A stretch of DNA of 64,000 nt, from contig NZ_JADKYS010000003.1 in NCBI RefSeq assembly GCF_015354345.1, forward strand, positions 402,856 to 466,855. The letters run 5' to 3'. A program made the translations under genes and the position numbers. This DNA comes from Methylophilus sp. 14. GTDB taxonomy: Bacteria > Pseudomonadota > Gammaproteobacteria > Burkholderiales > Methylophilaceae. Shown here in pieces: positions 8,419 through 15,885 of the stretch (position 1 is the first letter of the stretch; each line of letters begins with the position of its first letter). The notes below the pieces were generated by a model. That model saw nothing but the letters and a program-made list of their open reading frames with translations. It ran no database searches and was not told where the DNA came from.

Positions 8419-9244
8419 AGTTTAAATGCGCTCTTAATTCTTTCGCCCAGTCATTGCTGGCAATCACCTGCTCGTCAATCTGTGTCACCTGCAATACGCC
8501 ATAAACACTATTGGCAACCACCACCGCATCAGCGGCCAGCAGGTTTTCCATAAACAAATTGGTTGAGACCACCGCCTGGCCCTGCGTTTTATACCAATCG
8601 AGTATTTTTTGCCGCATCACGCCTGCCACGCCGCAATGCTCAAGCGCGGGCGTCATTACCAGGCCGTCTTTGTGAATAAATAGATTGCCACTGACCGCTT
8701 CAATCACGTGGGCATCATAATCACGCAAGACGCCATCAAAAAAACGCGGGTCTTTCAGCTCAGCGCGTGCCAGCACATTTTCCAGACGGTTAAGATGTTT
8801 GATACCCGCCAGCAAGGGCTGAGAAGCTAATCGCGTCTGACAGGTGTATAAGGCAACCCCAACATCGTAAATAGCAGGCGGATACACCGGCAATTCGCTA
8901 AGTATTAAGACCCGTGTTGGCTCACAAATCGCCGGTGGCGCATAACCACGGGCGCCATCGCCACGGGTGATGATAACTTTGACGATACCAGACGACAAGT
9001 CAGCATCCTCTGCGGATGCCATGAGGTGTTTAAATTCCTGCATCAGCAGTTCTGCCGAGGGGCAGACAATGTGAATTTTGCTGCAATCTGCCACCAGCGT
9101 CTGGTAGTGCAACGGCCAATCTTGCAACTCACCATTGAGCAATCGCATGGTACGAAAAATGCCATCGCCATAAGCAAAACCGCGATTGGTCGGCGCAACG
9201 CCTGAGACCAATTTACCATTGACACAATAGCGGACGGAGGACAT
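8405..9244 (-). CDS. pabC: Aminodeoxychorismate lyase
   Basis: A 279-residue fold-type IV PLP enzyme making 4-aminobenzoate and pyruvate from aminodeoxychorismate in folate synthesis. The PLP lysine is K149 in GIKHLNRLENVLAR. RGFAYGDGIFRTMR at the N-terminus and EAVSGNLF near residue 205 are family signatures. An in-frame start at 9337 would add 31 residues foreign to the family, so ATG 9244 is used; no good ribosome site is visible. It opens the mltG-tmk-holB-pilZ-tatD operon. fabF, which often precedes pabC, is absent here. A branched-chain or D-amino acid aminotransferase is less likely given the context. Confidence 0.88.
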   Translation of the reverse strand: MSSVRYCVNGKLVSGVAPTNRGFAYGDGIFRTMRLLNGELQDWPLHYQTLVADCSKIHIVCPSAELLMQEFKHLMASAEDADLSSGIVKVIITRGDGARGYAPPAICEPTRVLILSELPVYPPAIYDVGVALYTCQTRLASQPLLAGIKHLNRLENVLARAELKDPRFFDGVLRDYDAHVIEAVSGNLFIHKDGLVMTPALEHCGVAGVMRQKILDWYKTQGQAVVSTNLFMENLLAADAVVVANSVYGVLQVTQIDEQVIASNDWAKELRAHLNYVVH

Positions 9245-9372
9245 GTGATAGCAGAGAAACGAGTGATGTCTAACAAGGCTGAAACCATACCATAAATCGC
9301 CCCTGGACGACGTGCTATCTGACGAAAAACCAGTCACGAGTCACGGCCTAAACCCTGAAATAAGGGATTTTT

Positions 9373-9399
9373 TAAAGTTTATTGCACTCATGCCGTTAA
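9373..9399 (+). promoter_or_regulatory. Sigma-28 (FliA) promoter, near consensus
   Basis: TAAAGTTT (9373-9380), an 11-base spacer, then GCCGTTAA (9392-9399). The flagellar sigma-28 consensus is TAAAGTTT-N11-GCCGATAA, so only one of 16 specified bases differs. It lies 47 bases before the unknown gene at 9447. Confidence 0.75.
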
Positions 9400-9446
9400 C
9401 AAGATCAGCGGTAATGTATCCCTATTCTTTTTAACGAGGCATGGTC

Positions 9447-9893
9447 ATGTCAGTTTCTAACATTCAAAGCAACGTCTCGGCATTGTTAAACAAAGCCTAC
9501 AATACCGAAGCCAATGCAACGACTTCAGGCGACGCCATCAGTACAACCACTAAAGACACACAGTCCGGCAACGACAGCAGCCCTAACGCATCAGCCAGTG
9601 CGCAGGTCACCCTAGGCAACACTGGCACGGCGCCTGAAACATACACGGCCAAAGGCTTAATGCAGCAATTACGTCAATACCAGTTAAGCAATGCGTCGCT
9701 GATATTTGGCAACGGCGATGACGCTAGTGATGACAGCACAGGTTTGACCGGCTTAATGGGTGCATCGTCTAGCAATGCATTAGAGAACATGAGTGATGAC
9801 TGGGTCAACACCATCAGTGAAAGCCCAGGCAAAGCGTCCGTCATGGTCGAAAGCAGTAAAAGTAATTCTTTAAACACGATCTTTGGCAGTTAA
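9447..9893 (+). CDS. Unknown Ser/Thr/Asn-rich protein, probable flagellar-regulon member
   Basis: A 148-residue protein rich in Ser, Thr, Asn and Gly, with no Cys, no signal peptide and no membrane helix. The N-terminus (SVSNIQSNVSALLNKAY) is an amphipathic helix preceded by a low-charge start, and a central helix reads KGLMQQLRQYQLSNASLIFG. ATG 9447 is preferred over 9441 because GAGG lies seven bases before it. A near-perfect sigma-28 promoter sits upstream and a strong terminator downstream, so it is a single-gene late-flagellar-class unit. The composition and lack of a Sec signal fit a protein exported through the flagellar apparatus, but this is inference. I do not recognise the family. 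Confidence 0.7.
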   Translation: MSVSNIQSNVSALLNKAYNTEANATTSGDAISTTTKDTQSGNDSSPNASASAQVTLGNTGTAPETYTAKGLMQQLRQYQLSNASLIFGNGDDASDDSTGLTGLMGASSSNALENMSDDWVNTISESPGKASVMVESSKSNSLNTIFGS

Positions 9894-9944
9894 GTCTTGG
9901 AGATGCGTCTGTAAAAAGCCTCATCAACGATTCATGTTTCCATC

Positions 9945-9977
9945 AATAAAGCCCGGTTCGCCGGGCTTTATTATTTT
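9945..9977 (+). terminator. Rho-independent terminator
   Basis: A 12-base perfect stem AATAAAGCCCGG/CCGGGCTTTATT closed by a TTCG tetraloop and followed by a T-rich tail. It separates the sigma-28-driven gene from the TIR-like gene. Confidence 0.88.
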
Positions 9978-10004
9978 TGTGGCAAGCGATGCACGCCACA
10001 TATA

Positions 10005-10038
10005 CAATTGTTAAATAATGATAACAACCTAACAATTG
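10005..10038. repeat. Inverted repeat just upstream of the TIR-like gene
   Basis: Perfect 9-base arms CAATTGTTA (10005-10013) and TAACAATTG (10030-10038) with a 16-base AT-rich spacer. The right arm ends one base before the AAGGAA ribosome site. It could be an operator or an mRNA hairpin next to the site of translation start. Confidence 0.6.
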
Positions 10039-10051
10039 AAGGAACGCTGTG

Positions 10052-10837
10052 ATGAAACCAAAAATCTTTATAGGATCTTCGCGTGAAGGTCTCGACATTG
10101 CCAATGCAATACACGCCAATCTAACCCGCGATGCCGAATGTACCGTATGGAGCAATGGCGTATTTCAAATTTCCGGCACGACGATCTACAGCCTGATCAA
10201 TGCCCTGCGCAACTCGGATTTTGGTGTATTTGTATTTAGCCCGGATGACCTGACCATAATGCGCGGCCAGCAGAACCCGGTGGTACGTGACAATGTGATT
10301 TTTGAATTAGGCCTGTTTATCGGCCGCCTGGGGGTTGAACGCTGTTTCTTTATTACCCCTGACCATGTCGCAGACTTGCGGCTCCCCACCGACCTCATGG
10401 GCATTATGCCTGGCCAATACGAAGCAAACCGCCACGACAAAAACTGGCTGGCAGCCACCAATCCGGTCTGCATGCAAATCCGCGCCAAACTCATGGAGCT
10501 TAAATCGTTTCAGGATGCCACAGTGAATACTCCGGTAGTGACTGCAACAACCATGGCCTCAAGCCCCGTCCAGGAAGTTAAGCAGGAAGTTAAGCAGGAA
10601 GTTAAGCAGGAAGTTAAGCATGATCTCTCACATGATCACGCCGCCCCCGACCAACACTTAGGGCTGGAGCCGCATGGCAAAGCATACGCGCTGACCGGCA
10701 ATACGCATAAACATAAAGAAGCCATTAAACAAGCCGGGGCCAGTTGGAACAAGGGCTTGAAAAAGTGGATTATTCGCGGCAGTGACAAAGCCAAATTTGA
10801 ACGCCTGATTGCTAGCGTGAATAGCAGCGCATCTTAA
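10052..10837 (+). CDS. TIR-like (CAP12/PF10137-type) protein with repeat linker and C-terminal module
   Basis: A 261-residue protein in three parts. Residues 1-150 form a TIR-like nucleotide-binding domain: KIFIGSSREG at the start and the hallmark NVIFELGLFIGRLG, whose E85 matches the catalytic Glu of TIR NADases. Residues 174-189 are four QEVK repeats encoded by perfect 12-base repeats, followed by a His/Asp-rich stretch. Residues 205-255 form a small domain with a GASWNKGLKKW core, like modules attached to nucleic-acid proteins. TIR domains of this type occur as effectors of CBASS-like defence, but no cyclase or other defence gene is adjacent. Start ATG 10052: AAGGAA lies seven bases upstream. 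A stand-alone NADase or sensor is inferred. Confidence 0.8.
   Translation: MKPKIFIGSSREGLDIANAIHANLTRDAECTVWSNGVFQISGTTIYSLINALRNSDFGVFVFSPDDLTIMRGQQNPVVRDNVIFELGLFIGRLGVERCFFITPDHVADLRLPTDLMGIMPGQYEANRHDKNWLAATNPVCMQIRAKLMELKSFQDATVNTPVVTATTMASSPVQEVKQEVKQEVKQEVKHDLSHDHAAPDQHLGLEPHGKAYALTGNTHKHKEAIKQAGASWNKGLKKWIIRGSDKAKFERLIASVNSSAS
10571..10618 (+). repeat. Four perfect 12-base tandem repeats (QEVK linker)
   Basis: CAGGAAGTTAAG occurs four times head to tail within the TIR-like gene. The unit is a multiple of three, so slippage would change linker length without breaking the frame. Confidence 0.95.
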
Positions 10838-10863
10838 GTGCCTATGCCTGTGTTAGAACGCTG

Positions 10864-11358
10864 TTACGCTTTGACAAACTGACCGCGCGCTTTGCCACTG
10901 AGACACTGCAGCAAATCTGCAGACTGTAATGCCAGGGCATAGCCTAGCACGCCACTGCCTATCACCACGGTGTCATAACTGGCCACACTGTCATCCACTA
11001 ACACCGTGAGTCTTTCAGGCAGCGCAATCGGTGGCACAGCGCCGACGACATAGCCGGTGGCTTCCGACACTTCGTCATATTCCGCCATACGGCATTTGCG
11101 CTCACCAAGCTGGGCCCGTAATAATGCCCAGTCGGCACGGCCGCCACCAGCCACTGCCAACAGGCAGAAACCACTATTTTCGCCTTTGAACACCACACTG
11201 CGCACCACGGATTGCGGATCCAAGCCTTGCGCAGACAATAGTTCTTCCAGATGGCGTATGGGTTTCTTATCCTCACTGAGAGGAATCTCAATCACTTGAA
11301 ATGGGATCTGTTGCTGGACAAGAAAGTGAGTTACTGGAGAGCTTACAGGCATGGTCAC
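10864..11358 (-). CDS. YbaK/EbsC-type aminoacyl-tRNA deacylase
   Basis: About 164 residues with the YbaK/ProX editing fold. It has LEELLSAQGLDPQSVVRSVVFKG near the start, the strand LLAVAGGGRADWALL, and the VGAVPPIALPERLTVLVDDS segment matching the GGvsPfG region of the family. Such enzymes hydrolyse mischarged tRNAs (for example Cys-tRNA-Pro) in trans. Start is uncertain: GTG 11358 has AAGGA eight bases upstream, ATG 11352 is two codons later. It stands alone, convergent with the TIR-like gene. Confidence 0.8.
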   Translation of the reverse strand: MTMPVSSPVTHFLVQQQIPFQVIEIPLSEDKKPIRHLEELLSAQGLDPQSVVRSVVFKGENSGFCLLAVAGGGRADWALLRAQLGERKCRMAEYDEVSEATGYVVGAVPPIALPERLTVLVDDSVASYDTVVIGSGVLGYALALQSADLLQCLSGKARGQFVKA

Positions 11359-11404
11359 GGCCAAATTCCTTACGTAATAAAAAACTTAAAGTTTTTTATT
11401 TAAT

Positions 11405-11758
11405 CTATTGATATTCTGTATATTTCGCATTACTACCCTTGCATTTATCAGCAGGGTATTTTTGCGCATTCAGTGTGATTTTGGAATTGGTGGCGGCAAT
11501 TAAATCAATGCCACACACCTCAGCAATCCGCATCAGGTAAACAAAGGTATCTGCCAACTCCTGGCCCACTTTTTCTTTGGTTTCAGCATCCAGCTGACGG
11601 CTATCAGCCTCAGTCATCCATTGAAAATGTTCAACCACCTCAGCGGCTTCTACAATCATGGCCATGGCTAGATTCTTGGGGGAATGAAACTGTGCCCAAT
11701 CGCGCTCCTCTACAAAGGCGTTCACACGTGCGCGCAATGCATCAATGCTATCTGTCAT
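11405..11758 (-). CDS. MazG-like nucleotide pyrophosphohydrolase
   Basis: A 117-residue all-alpha NTP pyrophosphatase. The metal-binding EAAEVVEHF (ExxE) at about residue 38-46 and the later GQELADTFVYLMRI (ExxD) are the family signature. The closest group is the RS21-C6/dCTP pyrophosphatase type that clears non-canonical dNTPs. ATG 11758 is chosen because AGGTGGA lies upstream; a start six codons earlier lacks a site. It lies next to a 94-base inverted repeat and is not obviously in an operon. Confidence 0.85.
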   Translation of the reverse strand: MTDSIDALRARVNAFVEERDWAQFHSPKNLAMAMIVEAAEVVEHFQWMTEADSRQLDAETKEKVGQELADTFVYLMRIAEVCGIDLIAATNSKITLNAQKYPADKCKGSNAKYTEYQ

Positions 11759-11806
11759 CTGTATTCCACCTGTCATTACTTAGCGTACATTCAATAAAAA
11801 CATTTT

Positions 11807-11900
11807 TGCCGCCGATGAACGCCAATACACGCCGATGATCAACAAAAAAGCGTCTGATTGAGAGGCTTGTATCTGCGTTTATCCGCGTTCATCGGCGGCA
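11807..11900. repeat. Imperfect inverted repeat that overlaps the end of a methyltransferase gene
   Basis: The left arm at 11807-11836 and the reverse complement of 11871-11900 agree at 26 of 30 bases, the first 16 perfectly (TGCCGCCGATGAACGC). The loop is 34 bases. The right arm contains the stop codon (TAA at 11879-11881) and last codons of the rlmL-like gene. Elements with a GATGAACGC core are scattered in many proteobacterial genomes. No second copy was seen in this window. Confidence 0.8.
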
Positions 11901-13054
11901 GGTTGTTCTGGCTTGTCTTTACGATTGCTACCTGCCACCATTTTAATTTCAAACAAACGGCACTCCAAGGGTCCGTTATACAGCAGCGTTTTCTTGCTTG
12001 GGCTTAAGCGCATGAGTTTAGGCATACGCAAATCGTTGGTGAGGAAGTAAGTATTCCAGCCGGAGAACTTCTGCTTGAGCGCCGCTGCCATGTGTGGATA
12101 TAACTCAGCCAGCGTATCGTCTTCACCGATGCGCACACCATAAGGGGGATTGGCAACCAGCACACCACTGTCTGCTGGCGGTAAGACCTGGGTAAACTCC
12201 CAATGCGTGAGCTGCACCGCGTCCAGCCAGCCAGCCATTTCCAGGTTTTGCTTGGTCACGCGCACCGCGCGCAAATCCATGTCCGAACCATAAATGCCCT
12301 GGAAGCTTACTGGTTTAACTGCTTTGGCCGCGGCGTTACGCACTTTTCTGAAGGTGTCAGATTCAAAGTTTTTGAGTTTCTCGAAGCCAAAGTTGCGGTT
12401 CAGGCCTGGCGCAATATTCAGCGCAATCATGACCGCTTCCAGTAAAAAGGTGCCGCTGCCACACATCGGGTCCAGCAGTGCCTGACCAGGTTGCCAGCCA
12501 GTGAGTTTTAAAATACCTGCTGCCAGGTTTTCACGCAGTGGCGCCTCAATGCTGTTTTTGCGGTTGCCGCGCTGATATAAAGGATTGCCAGAAGTATCTA
12601 CATATAATTGGTAGCTGTCAGCGGTCAGATAGACATGCACACGCACGCCTGGCTCGCGTGTGTCGATATTCGGGCGGCTGCCCACACTTTGGCGGAAGCG
12701 GTCGCAGATCGCATCTTTGACCCGCAGGGTAATAAATTCCAGGCTTTTCAAAGGACTACGCACGGCGGTGACTTTCACCATCATGCTGTGTTTGACATCA
12801 AACCAGTTCGGCCAGTTGATTTTGAGTGCGCCCTGGTAAATGTCGTCTTCTTTGAGATATTTACCGCGACCGACCTGCATCAGGATGCGCGTCGCTACGC
12901 GTGAATGCAGGTTGGCGTGATAGCACACAGACAGTTCACCGCTAAAGCTGGCGCCGCCTTCGGTGGCTTTGATGTCACGCGCCCCGCCCTGCTTGAGTTC
13001 TTCAACAAGGATAGCTTCCAGGCCACGTGGGCAGGTAGCGAAATATTGATTCAT
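11879..13054 (-). CDS. rlmL: THUMP-domain 23S rRNA (guanine-N2) methyltransferase, RlmL-like
   Basis: A 391-residue SAM-dependent RNA methyltransferase. A ferredoxin-like/THUMP region covers about residues 1-155, and a Rossmann methyltransferase carries LLDPMCGSGTFLLEA near residue 195 and the catalytic NPPYG at 302-306. It corresponds to the RlmL half of E. coli RlmKL (methylates G2445); the RlmK half is absent. The start ATG 13054 has GGTGG eight bases upstream and lies four bases past the stop of the aminopropyltransferase-like gene, suggesting one operon. The final codons lie in a repeat arm, giving an AADERG tail that is probably acquired. Confidence 0.85.
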   Translation of the reverse strand: MNQYFATCPRGLEAILVEELKQGGARDIKATEGGASFSGELSVCYHANLHSRVATRILMQVGRGKYLKEDDIYQGALKINWPNWFDVKHSMMVKVTAVRSPLKSLEFITLRVKDAICDRFRQSVGSRPNIDTREPGVRVHVYLTADSYQLYVDTSGNPLYQRGNRKNSIEAPLRENLAAGILKLTGWQPGQALLDPMCGSGTFLLEAVMIALNIAPGLNRNFGFEKLKNFESDTFRKVRNAAAKAVKPVSFQGIYGSDMDLRAVRVTKQNLEMAGWLDAVQLTHWEFTQVLPPADSGVLVANPPYGVRIGEDDTLAELYPHMAAALKQKFSGWNTYFLTNDLRMPKLMRLSPSKKTLLYNGPLECRLFEIKMVAGSNRKDKPEQPAADERG

Positions 13055-13058
13055 GAAA

Positions 13059-13850
13059 TTAGCCACCGAGTGTGAACTCCTTACCGTTGTTCGGATTCGC
13101 GCCTTGCAGGCGGTCTATCAGGTCGAGAAAATTAATATTGTGTGTTTGCATGGCTTCTTGAGCACGTTTGCGCAAGGTGGCCAGGTCTGGCATCGCCAAT
13201 GCGGATTTAAACCCAAACACGATGATATTGCCTGGTTTACCCGTTGGCATCATTAATACGCGCTGCTCAAAAGTTTGCTCCATGCGCTGCATGTAAATAT
13301 CAAACTTCTTGTCTGAGCCCCACAGGTTAATGGTAAACAATCCATCTGGCGTCAGCGCATCGGCACAATCATCAAAGAATGACTGGGTACAAAAATCCGG
13401 CGGCAAACCATTGCTGCCGAAAGCATCCATCATCAGCCAGTCACAAGCGCCGGGGTGCTGCTGGATATGAGCAATGCCATCGCCCTCAATAATCTGCAAA
13501 CGCTCGTCATCGTCTGGCACAAAAAAATGACTACGCGCCACCTGAATCACCTGTGGATTGAGCTCAATCACGGTTTGCTGGATTTGCGGGCAGTATTTCC
13601 ACACGTATTTGGCAATCGAGCCGCCGCCTAAGCCGACCAGTGTTAATTGGCGGCTATCAGGTTTGAATAACAGGCTGCTCAATACGCCCCATGAGTAAGC
13701 CAACACCAGTGCATAAGGGTCTTTGACCTTCATGCTGCTCTGTATGGTCGGCGAACCCAGATGCATGGAACGCACACCGTCGGTCTCGGTGACTTCCACC
13801 ATCTCAAAGTCAGACACGGCTTTGTGGATTTTACGGTTAAATTTAAACAT
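13059..13850 (-). CDS. Spermidine synthase-like protein
   Basis: A 263-residue Rossmann-fold protein of the spermine/spermidine synthase superfamily. It shows the SAM-like nucleotide loop LVGLGGGSIAK, the acidic strand end VIELNPQV, and EGDGIAHIQ and MMDAFGS in the positions of family motifs. The classical catalytic Asp motif of SpeE is weakly conserved (MMDAFG), so true aminopropyl transfer is uncertain. Its ATG overlaps the stop of the upstream RNase gene by one base (TAATG) and it is followed at once by rlmL, so it may act on an RNA- or polyamine-related substrate. The function is not settled. Confidence 0.75.
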   Translation of the reverse strand: MFKFNRKIHKAVSDFEMVEVTETDGVRSMHLGSPTIQSSMKVKDPYALVLAYSWGVLSSLLFKPDSRQLTLVGLGGGSIAKYVWKYCPQIQQTVIELNPQVIQVARSHFFVPDDDERLQIIEGDGIAHIQQHPGACDWLMMDAFGSNGLPPDFCTQSFFDDCADALTPDGLFTINLWGSDKKFDIYMQRMEQTFEQRVLMMPTGKPGNIIVFGFKSALAMPDLATLRKRAQEAMQTHNINFLDLIDRLQGANPNNGKEFTLGG

Positions 13851-15766
13851 TATGCGCTTTCTGTCACGTCAGGCTGGGCATCCTCGGTCGCGGTAGTTGT
13901 CAGCGACTCTTCGTCGCCAGCAGCGCTTACCTCTTCAATCACGCCGAGGAACTTGCATTCCAGCTCCATGAGTAAAGTATCTACTTTCTGTATCGCCAGC
14001 CGTACTTTACTGCCTGGCTTGGTCGCCGGCAAACTGTGTACCTTGGTCATATAAGGCAACTGTTCCAGCCGCACCAGGTTTTCGCGCCACACGGTGGCCT
14101 CTATTTCAGTGATGTTTTCCTGGATCAGGTATTGCAGGCACCAGTAACGCTCCATGCGGGTCTGGAACTCGTTATAGGCATTATAAGTCTGGTCAAAATT
14201 GCGCATATGGCCGACGATTTCATCGCCGTTTGCCGCGTAAACTGGTGGCTGCAAGGTCAACACGCTGATCAGTTGGCGCTGGTTAATCAAGTCGACCGCC
14301 CGACGCAATGGTGAGGTACACCAGGCGTATTGCGCCACGCCCAGGCCCTGATGGCCTTCGGCCTTGGTCGTCATATAGACCTTGCCGCCATTTTGAGCCC
14401 GGTAAATCCCCGGCACATCGTGCTCAGCCAGCAACAAGCCCCACTGGCTATTGGCGGCAATCATAAGCTCGGCCACCAGTTTGTCCATCGGCGAACCGCG
14501 CTGGCGATTCACAATATCGACGATGCCATCGGTGACATAAAAGTTGTAGTCCACCGGCTGTGGCCGGGTCGGGTCATATTTGCCACGGGCTTTTTCCAGG
14601 CTTTCGGCAAAATGGAACAAAAACACCAGTGATGACCACAGCGGATGACCGCTATCTTTAGTCAAAGTGGTTTCATTGAAATAAGGTTCCAGCGTATCGT
14701 GACGCAAATTTTCCGCAATCTGCACACGCTCCAAACAGCTATGCTGGTGCACGATGCTGAAATCAGGCGCCACTTCCAGATACAGCGATAAAGCAGGCTT
14801 GGTTTCACCTGCATCCAGGCTGAATGGCCGAATGGCGACTTCAGGCAACATGGTGATTTTATGCCCCGGCATATACACCGTAGACAAACGCTTCATCACC
14901 TCATTATCCAGCGCCTCGTGTGGCGCCACACCCAACGCCGGTGCGGCAATATGGATACCGACTTGCGTATTGCCATTGGCCAGGGCCGTCACGGACAAAG
15001 CATCATCAATCTCAGTCGTGGTGCTGTCATCAATACTAAACGCCTGCACGGCTGATAATGGCAATGCGTCAGGCATCTCAGCCAATGAAAATGCCGGGAA
15101 CGCCGTGCCGTGCGCAAAATACTCACGTAAAAATGCGCCCAGGTGATAATCATGCACGGAAGGGATCGCCCCCGCTGCGTGCAACACTTGCACGGGCAAT
15201 TGTTTCAGTTCGGCAGCCGCCTGCTCCAGCGCTTTCCACTCCAGGCTATTTTTATCAGGCGCATATAACAATGCATCCAGCCTGGCAGCAAAACTCTCTG
15301 GCAAAGCCTGCACTTTGAGTTGCGCCACCATTTGCGCCATGAGTTCGGCTTGCTGGCGTTTCTTCTCCAGGCCAGTCAGGGCGGCTTTCAGGGTATCTTC
15401 CGGCGCGGCTTTATAGCGGCCTTTGCCTTTGCGGTAAAAATACATGGGCGCCGCGTGCAGCTTGAGCGCAATCGCAGCGGCCTGCTGACGGCTCGGTTTG
15501 CCGCCGTAATACTCTTGCGCCAAGTCCTCAAAAGCAAACTCCGGCTCACCACAGCACTCCCACAAGAAGTCGGTATCCAGGGTATCAGACTCTGCCTGTG
15601 CTGCTTCGAGAAAGCCGGACAAGCTGCCGTCAAAGCGCATTAATACATTGGCCGCTTTGATTTTGCTGCGTTTGCCGGTGCTAGCCTCAACTTGCAAGCT
15701 GCTATCGGCCTCAGACATGATGGAAGCGACTTTAAAGCCACCGTCTTCTTCGTAAAAAACATTCAT
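13850..15766 (-). CDS. RNB-domain ribonuclease II family protein
   Basis: A 638-residue RNase II-like protein. The RNB catalytic domain starts near residue 245 (IDDSTTTEIDDALSV, with the metal-binding Asp residues). It continues through GSPMDKLVAELMIAANS and ends with CTSPLRRAVDLINQRQL, the classical signature. The N-terminal part lacks a clear twin cold-shock module and differs from E. coli Rnb. It is distinct from rnr at the window start, so the genome has at least two RNB enzymes. It heads a tightly coupled operon with the spermidine-synthase-like and rlmL genes. Confidence 0.85.
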   Translation of the reverse strand: MNVFYEEDGGFKVASIMSEADSSLQVEASTGKRSKIKAANVLMRFDGSLSGFLEAAQAESDTLDTDFLWECCGEPEFAFEDLAQEYYGGKPSRQQAAAIALKLHAAPMYFYRKGKGRYKAAPEDTLKAALTGLEKKRQQAELMAQMVAQLKVQALPESFAARLDALLYAPDKNSLEWKALEQAAAELKQLPVQVLHAAGAIPSVHDYHLGAFLREYFAHGTAFPAFSLAEMPDALPLSAVQAFSIDDSTTTEIDDALSVTALANGNTQVGIHIAAPALGVAPHEALDNEVMKRLSTVYMPGHKITMLPEVAIRPFSLDAGETKPALSLYLEVAPDFSIVHQHSCLERVQIAENLRHDTLEPYFNETTLTKDSGHPLWSSLVFLFHFAESLEKARGKYDPTRPQPVDYNFYVTDGIVDIVNRQRGSPMDKLVAELMIAANSQWGLLLAEHDVPGIYRAQNGGKVYMTTKAEGHQGLGVAQYAWCTSPLRRAVDLINQRQLISVLTLQPPVYAANGDEIVGHMRNFDQTYNAYNEFQTRMERYWCLQYLIQENITEIEATVWRENLVRLEQLPYMTKVHSLPATKPGSKVRLAIQKVDTLLMELECKFLGVIEEVSAAGDEESLTTTATEDAQPDVTESA

Positions 15767-15885
15767 GTGGGGAAATTAAACGTGTGGAAATCACACTTGA
15801 GCGTATTAAAACGCTATTTTACCCGAGAAGGCCGCAGTTTTTTGGCAAGCACTGAACTTTAGCCAAGGATAATGACTAAAATAGC

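Noticed and set aside
10571-10618. CRISPR-like repeats
   Set aside because: The repeats are direct, contiguous, 12 bases, in a coding frame, and have no spacers.
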